Positions 1 through 11,870 are shown, numbered from the stretch's first letter. The stretch is DNA of 64,000 nucleotides from Cavia porcellus (GCF_034190915.1 NW_026947486.1:80766044-80830043), one strand, 5' to 3'. A program made the numbers and translations. Notes: generated from the sequence alone by a model not told the origin.

Positions 1-469
1 GCTCAAGGAAGGAGTCAAAATGCAGGGAAGGGGTGGAGTTCAATTTTGCCACCTCATTAGGAAGCAGAAACAGGCAAAGACCTAAAAGACATTAGATTGG
101 AGAACAAGGAAACACGAGAACTATCCAGTGGAAACGCCCTAAAAGGTCACTTAATTCAACCCACTGTTTTTACAAAAGGGGAAATGGAGACACACAAAGA
201 GGAAGTGACTAGCCCTGAATGATAGAGTGGTGCTAGGATCCAGGACCTTGTCAAGCAGACTGTCACTCTCAAATGGAAAAACTGACTTAAGTGGCAGATG
301 TATTTATGCTGGTAAAATTCCAGGGCTGTGGCTCGTGGCTTGATGCTCATTGAGAGTGGGAAAGGACAAGGAACATGACCAAGAGCCTACAGGCTCACCA
401 AGGTGGCTCTGGTCAACAGAAGGAAACTGAGGCAGTTGATGCCCCAGAGGACCTTGCTCTTCCTTTCCA

Positions 470-550
470 CACTCTTTCTTTCTCTCTGTATGTCTGTCTG
501 TCTCTCTCTGTCTGTCTCTCTCTCCCTCCCTCTGTCTGTCCCTCTCTTTT
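470..550 (+). repeat. TCTG/TC pyrimidine simple repeat
   Basis: Imperfect run of TCTG and TC units inside intron 1. The open reading frame across it is low-complexity and not a gene. Confidence 0.85.
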
Positions 551-1099
551 GATTCCTACGTCTGCCTTAGCCTGGCCAGCTGCCAAACTCTACTCAAGAG
601 CCCCAGGGCTAACAAGCCTAGTAACTGAACAAGCCACTGTCTGGATAAAACATCTTTACCTCAGGCCAGGGGTGACCCCCCGCTCAGCATTAGTCAACTG
701 TCCAACAAAAGCCAGGAATATTCATTTCAAGTCAGGCTGTTTCTGGGTTTTCTAGGTGTGCTAGCTATTGTTACCTCCAAACTATTTTTTTAAAAAAGAA
801 AAGGTTTACCCATAGGCCTCTGGGTGAATGCCCAACTGCCCTCTGGGGAGCTCGAATTTGCCTCTGCCTCCATCTGTTCTCATTTAATGGGGATGTGAAA
901 AAAACCAGTTCCTGCCTCAGCGCCAGTGTTCGGAGCTGGAGGCCCCTGGATGGAAGGAAACCAAACACCACCTCACACCTCATCAGGGCTGTGAAAGTGG
1001 AGTTCTACTCCTGTTACCTCAGGGCCTACACTAGGGGTCAGAGAGAGCCCTGGCAGGGGAAACCGGAACCCTCTGAGGCCTGTTCCTGAGAAGGCCTGC

Positions 1100-1425
1100 A
1101 AATTTTTTCCTGGTCAAAGAGATGACCCAACTCCAGGGCCAGTGGAGAGCGTCCCACATAATTCAGCAGATGGCTGACTCTAATTAGAAGACACTGGAGA
1201 AGAGGATAACATTGTTTCTCACCCTCCTGAGCATGTGGCCTCCTTCCTCTGCGCAGGCAGCCGAGAAACCCACGATTTCGAATCCTGGCAGCAAAAGCCT
1301 CCTCCTGCCAAACCGAGGAGGAAGGGTCTGTGTTTCTAATTTATTCTCCCCCCCTCCAGTTGTTACTTAAAATAATCCATCATTACATGGCTGGTGGCTC
1401 CAAGATTTTTATTTAAAGCAGTATG
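1100..1425. other. Unique intronic block, candidate conserved non-coding element
   Basis: This stretch has no SINE, LINE or LTR signature and mixes GC-rich and AT-rich motifs, including GCAGATGGCTG (E-box-like), CTAATTAG (homeodomain-like) and TTTATTTAAA. Such compact unique sequence in a first intron is a typical place for an enhancer. Conservation cannot be tested here, so function is inference. Confidence 0.25.
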
Positions 1426-1739
1426 GAGAGAAAAAAGAAAACCCACACAACCTGTGACTGTGCTATCTTGGATTTAAGCTGAGAATCTTTTTAACATCAG
1501 AGAGTCTCCAAACTATCCAAGTATACTCTTTACTGACCCTGGTAAGGATGCTAGAGGATGCATGGAGAAGAAAGGGAAGAGGCAGAATTTTAATTTCCTA
1601 GAAGCATTTTGAAAAGGCCAGCATTTTAAAAGAAGGAAATCTGTATCATCTGGTCGATGTTCCACTGACCAGTGATAACACTCTGGATTAAATCACTTGG
1701 TCTCCTACATGAATAAAATGAAGAGACCAATATGTGTCC

Positions 1740-1862
1740 ATAGCCAGGAATGGTTGTGCACACCAAGAATGCCAGCACTTGGGAGGCCAAGGCACAAGAA
1801 TGGTAAATACAAGCCCAGCCTGGGCAACTCTATGAGACCTGTCTCAAAACAAACAGCAAAAA
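1740..1862 (+). mobile_element. B1-type SINE
   Basis: 7SL-derived sequence in sense: GCCAGCACTTGGGAGGCCAA, then CCAGCCTGGGCAACTCTATG, ending in CTGTCTCAAAACAAACAG. Moderately diverged. Confidence 0.85.
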
Positions 1863-1869
1863 CTTGTCC

Positions 1870-3115
1870 AGGAAGCTATTGAGCAAAATGAAATCATACA
1901 GTATTTTTAAATAATGAAAAAAACATGTTACATATATCCATCATCCTATGCCTTTCTTTTCTTTCCCTCTTTTTTTTCCATCTTGAAAGTGATCATAACA
2001 TACATGCAACTCAAAACTCTTCTCAATTGTTCACGCTAACATTAAACCATGGCTCTGATAATCCAGAAACCGAGGGAAGTTCAGAAATTACTCCTATTGC
2101 ATTTTGGAATACCTTTTTCCAGAGGATTCCTTTTCCTAATTAGTTTTGCACAGGCAACTACAATGAGTTTGTTTTTTTATAGCACACACACAAAAGGAGG
2201 GAGGGATATGTTGGGTAACAAAGCCAGAAATTAATAGAAAATTTAAAGCAGGGACTGACTCCACAAAGTAAATGCTATGCATATGACTGCAGATTGAAAT
2301 CTCATTTTACTATGTAGACAAATCGCTCTGGTATGATACAGCTTTGTAAGAAACACACCACTAACACATTTCCAGGATTTACACCATGAAGAAGAAAGAG
2401 GGTTATTCCTGCCTCTCATCTGGAAGCTCCAAGAGGACACAGTCCTTGCATGCCCTCGCCACCATTATACCCCAAGAACCTGGCAGAACCCGATGGCAGA
2501 AGTAAGTTCTCACTCTTGCCCACACCTACCCATTTCCCATTTGAAGCTCTCAGGAAACCTTTCCTGTCACCTACCACCACCATCCTCTGCTGGATTAGGT
2601 CCCCTTGTCATGAATTCTCATGGCAAGCAGGAACTCTGTGTGTCACACAGAGCACAATGATAATGACATGAGGATTTGTGTCTACTTCCAGCACTAATCT
2701 GCACACTCCTTGAGGGATGGCGTTACGTGAATTTGGGGGGTACTGTCATGCTCCTCCAACTTTTTATTTTGAAAAAATCTCAAACACAGAAAAGTTGGAA
2801 TATTGTTCAGATGCCCTCAACTCGGAGTCAACTATTTTTAATCTCTGGAGCCATGTAAACTTTCTTCAATAAGTATATCCCCAGGAGAATTACAACTAAT
2901 ATTGGGGTTTTATTTTCCTTGCCTGGAATATAACATTACCTTTAGTGAGCAGGGTCAGCTGAGACAGGGCCGTTCACAGGGAAGGTAACTACCACTTGCT
3001 AGGAAGACCAGACTTCAGCAGCAATCTTCCTCTCAAAGGTGTGCAGTTTCTCTAACATAGATGCCCTAAGCCAACCCAACTAACTTTGTTTGCTTTTTAA
3101 TTTTTTAAATTTTTA
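1870..3115. other. Intronic sequence without recognised features
   Basis: AT-rich sequence with no exon, RNA gene or repeat that I can name. Open frames here are short and carry no recognisable domain. Confidence 0.5.
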
Positions 3116-3119
3116 TTGT

Positions 3120-3272
3120 TTTTTTATCTTTTTGAGGCAAGGTCTCACTATGGAGTTCAGGCTGGCATTGGCCTCACTCTGTAACCCAGGCTGGCCTCAC
3201 ACTCATGGCAATCCTCCTGCCTCAGCCTCCAATGCTGGGATTACAAACATACACTACCACGCCCAGCTCCCA
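3120..3272 (-). mobile_element. B1-type SINE with internal duplication
   Basis: Read on the minus strand this is a B1. On the plus strand it shows TTTTTGAGGCAAGGTCTCAC, two copies of the CAGGCTGGC module about 30 bases apart (the internal duplication of rodent B1), then CTCCTGCCTCAGCCTCC and TGCTGGGATTACA. Confidence 0.9.
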
Positions 3273-3708
3273 GCTAATTTTGTATGGCAAAGTTAGTCCT
3301 TGCAAATTTTTTTTTAGCTGAGAGAATAACCATTAACTGGAAAGCCTCTGGAGAAACCAACAGGGTTTACTTTGTGGAACTGGATCAAGCCAGACTCAAC
3401 CAGACTGTTCCTTTTGGGAGCCAGCACTGACAATATGCACCCCAAAACAGCTCAGTGTAAGAGGTAACGGATGTGGTTTTTAGACCTGCCATGTGCCTTG
3501 CAAGGTTATCTGGGATGAGTCATATAACCTTCAGAATACATATTAATAGCAGCTCAAGGCATCTCAGAGTTAGTTAAGTAGGTGGTGGGGCACCCCATTG
3601 ATCTTTGGTAGTTTTCTGATTATCTCAGTGTGCACAATTTGTCTCTCCAATTGGACTGGAAACTTAAAAGTCACGAACTAAGTCTACTACTTTTTTTCAT
3701 ATACTTGA

Positions 3709-4134
3709 TCTTATGGCTTGGGTCTAGAGGTCCCCCCAAAGCCTCATGCAATTATAGGTGGGGCTTTTTTAGAGGTGGCTGGATCTAGGCTGTGATGCTG
3801 GGACTGAGGATGCTGGAATTGATTCATGGTGCAATGCTAGAATTAAGGGTGCCCCACCCTGTGTGTGAGTGCTACCTGCCTTAAGGGTGGGCAGCCGAGA
3901 TTAAATATAAGGGACAGAAAAAGGACTACTGCTTTTGTTTGCTACTTCATGGCCTTCCTGCTTTCTTCTTGCCATGAATTGTTTTTCCACTGATATCCCT
4001 CTGCCAAGCCACCCTGCCTTTGAAGCCAGCTGATTACGGAAGCCTCTACAAACCAAGAGCTAAATAAACTTTTTCTCCCTCAACTCTGAGTGTTTTATAT
4101 TTTGTCTCAGCAATGAGAGAAAGTAACTAAAGCA
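3709..4134 (+). mobile_element. MaLR-like solo LTR
   Basis: The LTR opens near TTATGGCTTGGGTCTAG, has a TATA-like TTAAATATAAGGG, an AATAAA polyadenylation signal near 4063, and ends AACTAAAGCA. It is flanked by CTTGA (3704-3708) and GTTGA (4135-4139), a 5-bp target-site duplication with one mismatch. It belongs to the same family as the LTRs at 29856, 41609 and 60762. No internal retroviral genes are attached. Confidence 0.75.
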
Positions 4135-4390
4135 GTTGACAAAGGCTACCCATAATGCTGGACATATCTGTCAAACAAATAAATGCCTATGGACATGACG
4201 GTAAAACAGGGCAATCATACAGAACCCTTTGCAGTGTTCATTCAAATAGGATGGAAATGAATTAGGCACACAAGAATTGAACTTCCAAATTTCATCCATG
4301 CCCAAATATAGGCCCAACCCAATGACTTTCTGGCCTGTATAATCACAAAGGATATTTAGCCACAGTGACTTGACTGCATTGGGCACACAT

Positions 4391-4391
4391 G

Positions 4392-4432
<41 letters not shown>
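4391..4432 (+). repeat. (AC)n microsatellite
   Basis: About 20 uninterrupted AC dinucleotides within intron 1. Confidence 0.97.
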
Positions 4433-4434
<2 letters not shown>

Positions 4435-4439
4435 GGGTG

Positions 4440-6360
4440 CTACTTGCATGACACCATGTCTCAGAGATTATTAAAAAGAACTCCTAAACTAGCCATACTT
4501 AGGCTTATTCACAAGTTTCTTTCCAAACCCTAGATGCATGTTCCTTGGAAGAAATCAGCAGCAACCAGCCATTCAAGGTCTCCTGAGTTAATTTCATCTT
4601 CCCTTAGTGAATTATAACTTCTTGCAGACACAAAAGAGAACAGAGAGACAAATGACACATAAATAAGAGCTTCACTGGCTTGGGGGGAAGGAGGCATGAA
4701 CAGTGACGTCAGTTTTCCCAGAAACCCATTTATCATCATAACAAGGTCTCAAGTGCTTGGGCTGCTCTTTCAGCTTTAAAATCTGGCATACAGTTATGTT
4801 TCTCAGTGTACTGTACGGCAAGGCCAGCAAGAGCCTACTGGTGCCATGCAAAACAAAGTGGCCCTGAACCACCCTCCAGCCCTCATCTTCAGAACAAAAG
4901 GGATCTCTGGATTGTCTAAACTATGCCTAAGGGGAGATAACCTTCTGGAATGATCCCCTTGACAACATCTGTCCTGAAATCCTAATCTAGGCAATGGAGA
5001 CCGATGAGACTCTATGGGCAGGTCGATGCAAATTCATTATCTGATGAGAAAAATCATTAGTGTCATTTTTGGTCACTGGAGATAAAGCAAGCATAATCCA
5101 GGAGATGAACTCCTACACTAAAGTATGCCATCTCTAAAATGCAGGTAACAAGGAGCTGAAACATTCTGAGCAGCCCTCAGAACACTAAAGCAATGGATAT
5201 CACAGTACCAATCTTAGGGGTGAAGAGAATTCTTACATATTGCATCATTACAGGGACTGGCTCCCACCTACAACTTGTCCTTCCACATTGCATAAAGATC
5301 TCTCTGCTGGGTATGCAGGTAGTGCGGGAGGTTCCAAAGAAATGAGCCTGACCTTCTCCTAGACTGGGACAGGAGATGGAATAAACTCCTCCACCCCACA
5401 GAGAGAAAATACTGTCAGACTCTAAATTCAGATTTTGAAAACAAATCAATTGCAATTACATCAAATACCTACAGGCATTTGTTTGTTTGTTCTGCACAGG
5501 AATTGCACTGCATGGACTATTTCTCTAAATAAGTAAGCTATAAAGTTTAACATTATTTTTTTGTGGCTTGCAGATTTTCACAAAGCAGTATTTGGTGTAA
5601 CAGGATTTAACCTACCTCTACCTCACTCTCCTGTCTCAACTTAGGATGTTGGTGTACTTCTTAAAACCCCAGGTGCCCATGGATGAATAGAAAAACTAGA
5701 CTGCCCCCCCCCCAATCATCTCTCTTTGTAACCAAAGTTCTGGCATGAGGAAACAAACACGGAGCCTCAGGTCAATTCAGCATGATTTCTCTGTATACCC
5801 GAGGCTGGAAAACTTCAGTTTTTTAAATGAATGTTTTTTTCCAGAGTTGGTCGCCAACAAAGAGAGACGACATTGCTTTTGCAAGTTTCTCTTTTATATT
5901 CCTCAGTCCCCATAAAAAGAAGTTGGCTCCACAGAATTTAGCACACATGCCCACTTACACTGAACACACACTCAAGACGGACCCCCAGAGGTCCGCTCTG
6001 AAATATGCCAAAATACACAGCCAGCCACCTATAGACGAGTAAGCTGCACTCTACACAGAGGCACATACGGGACCCAGAAGCACACAACAGGAGCAGAGAC
6101 CGCGGCATTCAGATGCGCCCATATACACTATAGCGGTGAACATACTCTAGGGTCACAGACACAACCAGAGCGCCACTACCGCCCGCCAAGGGAAGGCAGG
6201 AGGGCGCACGCGTGCACATATACGCGCATACACTGATAGACAGACGCAGTCACATATGTAATGCATATGGAGAAACCCTACTCCAACCAGTCACCTCCCA
6301 GCACCCCTCACACTCTCTACCTTCAGCCCCAGGCTAAGCCTAGCCCTGTGTCCCTCTTCT
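4440..6360. other. Unique intronic sequence upstream of the CpG island
   Basis: No transposon or coding signature recognised. CpG content and GC rise from about 6050 toward the island. A short C-tract lies at 5704-5713. Confidence 0.5.
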
Positions 6361-6807
6361 AGTACTAGCCACTAGCCGGAGTCTCAGCCCGCAGCTGTGC
6401 GCAGGGCCGCGGCAAGGCCAGGGGGCCCGGGACTGGGGCGGGGAGGAGGTCGAGGTTTGTGCGGCCATTCATTCGGCAACGCCCCTGCAGCGGGGCCGCA
6501 GCTGCAGCGGGGGAGGTGGTGGCGCTTACTGCAGCTCTCTGGCTAGGCAAGTTGAGTTGCCCGCTCGCAGGTTTTGCCAGAGCCCCCCCGACTGCCCGCC
6601 TGCCCGCCTGCCCGCCTGCCCGCCACTACAGTTCTCCACGATTGGCCGGGGGACCCAGCCGCCGACCCCGAGAGCCAAAGTCCCGCCATGCCTAGGCTCC
6701 TGCATGCTGCCCATTGTACCGCTCACGGTGGCCGTAAAGGCGGAGAAGTCTCTTGGGTACTCCTCCAACCCCTAGCCCAGGTTCTAATATCCAAGCCCCG
6801 CACTCAC

Positions 6808-6837
6808 CACCTGGCGAGCTATATCGGTCGCTGCCAT
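6808..6837 (-). CDS. SEPTIN6: Septin 6, first coding exon (10 codons, partial gene)
   Basis: On the minus strand the ATG at 6837-6835 opens ten codons reading MAATDIARQV, the N-terminus of mammalian septin 6, followed at once by the consensus donor GTGAGT (6807-6802). Septin 6 is a filament-forming GTPase that pairs with septins 2 and 7 in hetero-oligomers at the cortex, cleavage furrow and actin network. The P-loop GTPase domain and C-terminal coiled coil are in later exons outside the window. The start context GGAGCGATGG has a purine at -3 and G at +4. An in-frame ATG-bearing frame upstream in the same strand lacks family similarity and is treated as 5' UTR. The exon ends in phase 0. The alternative donor three bases upstream (after CAG) is weaker. 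The paralogues septin 8, 10 and 11 start differently, which supports septin 6. Confidence 0.9.
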
Positions 6838-6950
6838 CGCTCCTGCGTCCGCCAGGGCTGCCACGGGTGCCGCCGCAGTGCGAGCTACTGCACAGGAAAC
6901 AGAGGAGCTCCTCGACAAAGAGAAAGTGTTACACTTCGGGCGCGACCAAG
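6838..6950 (-). other. SEPTIN6: SEPTIN6 5' UTR (approximate)
   Basis: GC-rich sequence immediately upstream of the SEPTIN6 start on the minus strand. The transcription start cannot be fixed from sequence. The far end given here is an estimate, and island promoters usually use several starts. Confidence 0.45.
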
Positions 6951-7454
6951 TCCGGTGGGGGGAGGTGCAAGGGAGGGGCCCCCTTGCCGAGGCTCCAACC
7001 CCAACCTCTCTTCTATTGCCCACCCCCTCGGAAGGAGGGTGTGGGGAGGGGGCGGGTTTGCACAGCCTCCCCTTACAGGGAGCCCAGTTCCAAATCTTGC
7101 AACCCCAGCCGTAGGCCTCTACGAAGGGGGGCGGGGGCTCCCCTCGGTGACCACGTCCTCTGCCCCCACCCGCCACTGGGCTCCGTGGTACGTCCCGACC
7201 TCAGCTGAATTGTCACACCCCCCAGCTCTCCCTAGTAGCCCTAAATCCCCAGACCCCCGGACTGGGAGCCCCCGCCCCTCCCCCTCCCACCTCAGCTCTG
7301 TGGCTGAGCACTGCAGTCCTCTTCTCCCTCCGCCAGGATCCCCGGACCCACTCCTGCTCTCCACCGAGATCCCACGGCGTTTGGATGCTAGCGCTGGCGG
7401 CCGGCTGGAGTCTCAAAGCTCCACTGTGGTCCACCTACCCTCCTCCGCCCAAGG

Positions 7455-9435
7455 GCTTTACTGAGGCTGGGGGAGGGGGGGTGCGGCACCTGCAGCTTCA
7501 CATTGGAGGTTAGAAAAGAGGCGGTTGGGGGAGGGGGCTGTGGCCCCATTAACTGAGCTGCGACTTGTGGAGCCTGAGGACAGGGGTCCTAAAATATCCC
7601 TGCTGCCCTGGGGTTTCCAAGCTTCGGGTACTGTAATTTCGTGAAGCCGAGCTCGCCACCATTGGGTACTTAATACAAACAGACTTCACACATGCTCTCT
7701 TCAACCCAGCTGTAGATGATTGGCGTGAGCACAGGCTCAGACTAACCACCCTTCTAGCTTGGGTCCACCGGCCAGACTCAGGAGACAAGGCAGGTCCGCA
7801 ACTCTGCGGCACTGTAGGACAGGATGGAGGAGCAGGGGACAAGGAGCGGCCGAGGTGTGATTCTTTCAGTCTCAGTCTCTGTCTCTGAGCCTCTCTCTCT
7901 CTCCTCTCTTCCCTCTTATTCTCTCATTCCCGCTTAATTCTAATGCCACCCGGGACTATGTGGCCGGCATTGCGCATAAGAACTCCCCGAAGGCTAGGAC
8001 TTTGCTCCCCTGTCTCCTTTGCTCCTGAACTTCTGCACCTCTCCAACCCTGGCGACCTCCCTTTTCCCCTGAGATTGGCCTCTTGCTGGCTCCCCTGTGA
8101 CAGGCGAATCCAAGCAAATTTGGCTTGCCCCAGCTCCAAGCCGGCAGGACACTGCACTCTCCAAAAGGGTAGGATCCCTGGTCTCAGAGAAGGACCTGGG
8201 AATGGGGGGTGCAGACCTGTGGAAGGAACCCTGCTGGGAGCCCCCCCCCCCAAGATACAAAGATACCCAGCGAGGGAGCCGAGGGAGCCCTTGAGATGGT
8301 GGCAGGAGAGAGGAGAAGGAACCCCCCAGGAAAGAGGGAGAAAAAGGAGATCCAAGGAAATTGAGTGGCCACGTCGAAGCTTCCCTGGTCCTGGATTCCA
8401 CTGGCAAGGCTTCTCACTCATTCAGGTGGCTCTGTATGTTCCTTGTGCACCTTGAGAAAAAGGACTCCCTGAAACCTGTCCTCAGTGCCAAATGCAGAAC
8501 CTGGTATTCAGGAAGTGCTCCATTAAGTGTTTCCTGAGCTGAAGAGAGAGATTTTGGATGGGGAAAGAGTCCAGAAGAAAGAAGAGATACCAGGAGAGGG
8601 AAGCTATAGGGACTGTCCGGAAGAACCAAGTATTCAGTTGGTGTCCACTGGGCCTCATCATTGCTCTGCAGACCCAAGAGTAGCCTAAAAGAAAGCTTAG
8701 CACAAGCAGGGACCAGTATAGGGAAGTTCTGTGGGACAGATGGCACAGGCCCACAGGACAGATGGCGTAGGCAAGAAAGAGGGGTGGCTGGAGTTTCTGA
8801 GACCCTCTAGAGTGCTGAGACACAGCCTGAGAGAGGGACTGGGCCCTGCACTGGAATGGCAGCGACACTTGGAACCAGAGCTACATTTAAGGAACTGCAG
8901 TGAGGTTTGGCCCCCAACCGGATGGGGCGGGGAGTCAAGAGGTGACTGGCAGCTTCCCTCTCTGTAGTAGGGAGACACATCATCTCCAGCTAGGGCTGGA
9001 GTGAGGTGGTTGGGAAAGGGCCCCAGGAGGAGCTCTGTTGGTGCAAGGGGTTCAGATGGGGGCAAGATTAGAGCTGCTACCTGGAGAGATGGGCAGGTGG
9101 TAGCCCAAGACTGTGGGGCTCCCCAGGAATCCTACCTGCCTTCCATATCCCTTCACCCTTAGTTTCCTGCTTACAAAGCCCCTTACATTTTCTCCTAGCA
9201 CTGAGACACCTTAACAGGGAATCCTTGGTGTCCTACCCTCTTGTCCCACACTCCAGCCTGTCCTTGGAGACTATCAGAACCTTGCAGAGGCTTCTTCCTC
9301 CAAAATGTGGGACTACACAGACCAAGACCAAGTGACTTGTCCCACAACTCTAAGACCTGCCATCTGCCTCTGCAAGCCTCTCCTGGGGCCTCAGCCTCCT
9401 GGTTTCCACTGGGTGCTGAGCACTGTGAGTGTTGG
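7455..9435. other. SEPTIN6 upstream flank, unique sequence
   Basis: Moderately GC-rich unique DNA with a C-tract at 8241-8250 and a TC-rich patch at 7865-7920. No transposon is recognised. Overlapping open frames on both strands lack any domain. It could hold proximal regulatory elements or a divergent non-coding transcript, but nothing in the sequence proves this. Confidence 0.4.
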
Positions 9436-9439
9436 TGTT

Positions 9440-9700
9440 GATATGGAAGTAGACATGCATTTGTGAGTGTGTGTGTGTAAGCTGTATGTTTGCATGTTTA
9501 TCTGTGTCAATGTGTGTCTTGGCTTATTCACCAGCTTATTTATGTGTGAGTATTTTCTGTGTATGTCTGCATATGAGGATAGGTGTGGATATATGCCAGT
9601 GTGCATATGTTGATGTGTTTCAGTGGTGTCTACATAAAGGTTTGTGTGACCGTAGTGTGTGATGGTATATTGGTGTATGTGCATGTACACATGTATGTCA
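9440..9700 (+). repeat. TG-rich degenerate simple repeat
   Basis: Diffuse TGTG, TATG and GTGTTGATG motifs over about 260 bases, an eroded (TG)n region. Confidence 0.75.
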
Positions 9701-11030
9701 AAGTATAGAGAGGTTTTAACTCACTGTATTCTGTATTTTACATACCTTACCTCAACCAAGGCAGTGGCCCAATTACTGTAGGATGTGAATTATAAAGTTC
9801 ACTTCAATAAAGAGGTTTGGAAACTCCTCGGGTCCATGATTGCCAGTCTTTAGTCCCAGATCACCTCCACAGGTGCAGGGTACATGGAAGGGCTCAGAAA
9901 GTAAGAAGCCTCATCTGTGATGAATCGGTAGATTTTCTTCCTTGACTGTCTGTCCCCACTAGTGAGAAAAGTGGCAAGGTAACTTTTATGAAAAGGCATT
10001 TTGAAACTCAGCACTGCCATGAACACGCACGCATATTTAATGTGTCCTTGTGAGATCTCTTGGGCCCAGCACAGAGCCCAGGACGTGCTAGATCAGTGTT
10101 TGCTGAGTGAAGGAATGTACTGAAGCATGCAAATGGATCATTTTCAGTATTTCCACTGGGCTTAAGGAAGCTGGAGCAAGCCACAACTTCCCTAGGCCCA
10201 GCAGGTGACTGTCATTAGCATGCTAATGTTTGTGGAACCATACTCCCCCGCCTGTGAGGGGAAGTGGCTAACCTACCTAGATTAGACTGGGCCCTACTGG
10301 GAGCCAAACTTTACAAAGGTCATTCTGACAGCTGAAGCAGGCAGGGGCACTAACACCAGATAAAATGGAGCTGAGAGCTTGGAAAAAGTCTTTTTCCTAA
10401 AGCCAGTGGCTGTATAAAAGGAGAAAGAAAAGAACAATAGAGCTAGTCTCAAGTGGACAAGCCCAGAGAACATTGTGAAAAGTAAGGTCAGCAAGTTGGA
10501 GGAAAAAGATAAGGCAAGGCAGAAGAAAAATGATGTGGGATTAACCAAATTCAGACAGCAACAACTGAGTCAGAAACCCAGCTAAGGGGCAGAGTAAAGA
10601 TGAACTGAAGATTACTTTTGTACCTTGTCACCTGCTGCCCCCTGTCTTACATTAGTTTATTTCAATGGCTCTCAAAATGGGGTCTTTGTCCAACAGCATC
10701 AGCTTCACTTGGGAAGTTAAAAGAAATTCAAATTCTCAGCCTCTCCTTCTCCTAGATCTACTGAATCACAGTCTCTAGGACAGGGACCCAGCAAAGTGTT
10801 TTTTATCAAGCCCACCAAGGGATTCTAATTTATTCTAAAGCTTTTGAATTTCTGGTTCATCTGAAACATCTAGCCCTGGTAAGATAGGACACGTGACTGG
10901 AGAGGATGGCAGGCTATCAAGGGAAGAATCTGAAACCTGGGCCATTGCTATCAGTAGCAATCCTGATGAATTTGCAAGGTAGGCTGCAGGAGAATGTGGA
11001 GTGCTTAGGGTTGGGGAAGGGTTGCTTAAA
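9700..11030. other. Mostly unique intergenic DNA with an L2 trace
   Basis: A short L2-like 3' end motif is visible around 10065-10130 (CCCAGCACAGAGCCCAGGAC). An octamer-like ATTAGCATGCTAATG inverted repeat lies at about 10214-10228. The rest shows nothing I can name. Confidence 0.4.
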
Positions 11031-11049
11031 AAGGAGTATGGCACTTTGA

Positions 11050-11165
11050 ACTATCTAATTTTTTGTTTTTGTCTTTTTCCTTTTTATCGGTACTAGGGAT
11101 TGAACTCATGACTGCCTGCTTGCAAGGCAGGCGCTTATGCCACTGTGCTAAATCCCCAGCCCCTT
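11050..11165 (-). mobile_element. ID-type tRNA SINE, antisense
   Basis: Antisense copy of the young family: T-rich start, TTTTTATCGGTACTAGGGAT, anticodon-arm remnant GCCTGCTTGCAAGGCAGGC, A-box remnant TGTGCTAAATCCCCAGCCCC. The direct repeat GAGTATGGCACTTTGA at 11034-11049 and 11166-11181 is a 16-bp target-site duplication. Confidence 0.92.
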
Positions 11166-11710
11166 GAGTATGGCACTTTGAGACCATAATGTTAAGTGAA
11201 ATAAATCAGACACACAAGCTTAGATATTATATGGCTTCTCCTGTATGAGAAACCCAGAGTAAAAATAAAGAGCAAAATAAAAAATAGATAATAGGGGCTA
11301 GGGGGTCAGCTCAGCAGTATAAGTGCCTGCTTGGCAAACACGAGGTCATGAGTTCCATCACTGGTACCCCCCCAAAAAAAGATAATAGGAAGCAGGGAAA
11401 TAGATGGTTCTCAGCAGTAAAAATGATCAAGAGATGGAGAGAGGATAGGAGGACAGAAAGGGGTAAGGGATGAAAAAATGAATTGGAGAGTATTATATTC
11501 ATGTACCTACACCACACAAAGAACGTAAATATTATGGACTGCAAACATACCAAAAAAGGAAGGGGCTCAAGGAATGAGGGGTGGAGAGGAGGGAGGGAAG
11601 GGAAAGGGAATTAATGTGTTATTTGCATGTACAAGCAATGTAAACATGTACTACACATGTACTAATGAACTAAATAGATAAATAATATGCATACCCATTG
11701 TAAAGGAAAA
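11166..11710 (+). mobile_element. L1 3' UTR fragment (interrupted)
   Basis: CATAATGTTAAGTGAAATAA and the following CAGACACACAAG match the conserved 3' region of mammalian L1. A G/A-rich tract at 11570-11610 (GGAGGGAGGGAAGGGAAAGG) resembles the L1 3' UTR polypurine motif. An ID SINE splits the fragment at 11294-11380. Confidence 0.7.
11294..11380 (+). mobile_element. ID-type tRNA SINE
   Basis: GGGGCTAGGGGGTCAGCTCA (A-box region) through GAGTTCCATCACTGGTACC (B-box region). Flanked by AGATAATA on both sides, giving an 8-bp target-site duplication inside the L1 3' fragment. Confidence 0.9.
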
Positions 11711-11774
11711 GAAAGGAAGGTAGGGGACCTCTGTAGAGAGTAGAGGGGTTCTGAAGATACTTTTCTTTAGTTTT

Positions 11775-11870
11775 ACATTCACTCCACAAATATTTGCTGT
11801 GTCTCAACTGCATATTAGTGACTGTACCGAGTGCCCGAGGACCAAAGAAGGAACCCCTATCTCAACCTTC
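11775..11870 (+). mobile_element. L2 fragment
   Basis: CACTCCACAAATATTTGCTG followed by the accompanying ...GTGACTGTACCGAG... pattern of the L2 3' end. Old and short. Confidence 0.5.

Larger units (their letters stand above)
1..6807 (-). other. SEPTIN6: SEPTIN6 intron 1 (partial)
   Basis: The minus-strand splice donor GTGAGT at 6807-6802 directly follows the first coding exon, so everything to its left is intron 1, continuing beyond the window. It contains a B1 SINE pair, one MaLR-like LTR, simple repeats and otherwise unique sequence. No further SEPTIN6 exon is visible. In mammals the second exon is tens of kilobases away, so its absence is expected. Confidence 0.85.
6370..7450. promoter_or_regulatory. 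SEPTIN6: CpG-island promoter of SEPTIN6
   Basis: GC-rich, CpG-dense block of about 1.1 kb, unlike the AT-rich DNA around it, centred on the first coding exon of SEPTIN6. It includes a CCCGCCTG-type tandem stretch at 6594-6624 and many CCGCC and GGGCGG Sp1-like boxes. No TATA box is placed correctly for the minus-strand transcript, so initiation is probably dispersed, as in other housekeeping-type islands. Long open frames across it on both strands are GC-driven artefacts. Confidence 0.85.

Noticed and set aside
6526..6768. Minus-strand frame starting MEEYPRDFSAF in the island
   Set aside because: It lies within SEPTIN6 intron 1 just after the donor, has no family similarity that I recognise, and no splice acceptor was found in front of it.
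6574..7464. 296-codon plus-strand open frame in the CpG island
   Set aside because: High GC suppresses stop codons. The product is Pro/Ser/Arg-rich low complexity, other frames are open too, and the true gene signal here is the minus-strand SEPTIN6 exon.
7943..8455. 170-codon plus-strand and overlapping minus-strand frames upstream of SEPTIN6
   Set aside because: Both strands are open over the same GC-rich stretch and neither shows a domain. Treated as chance.
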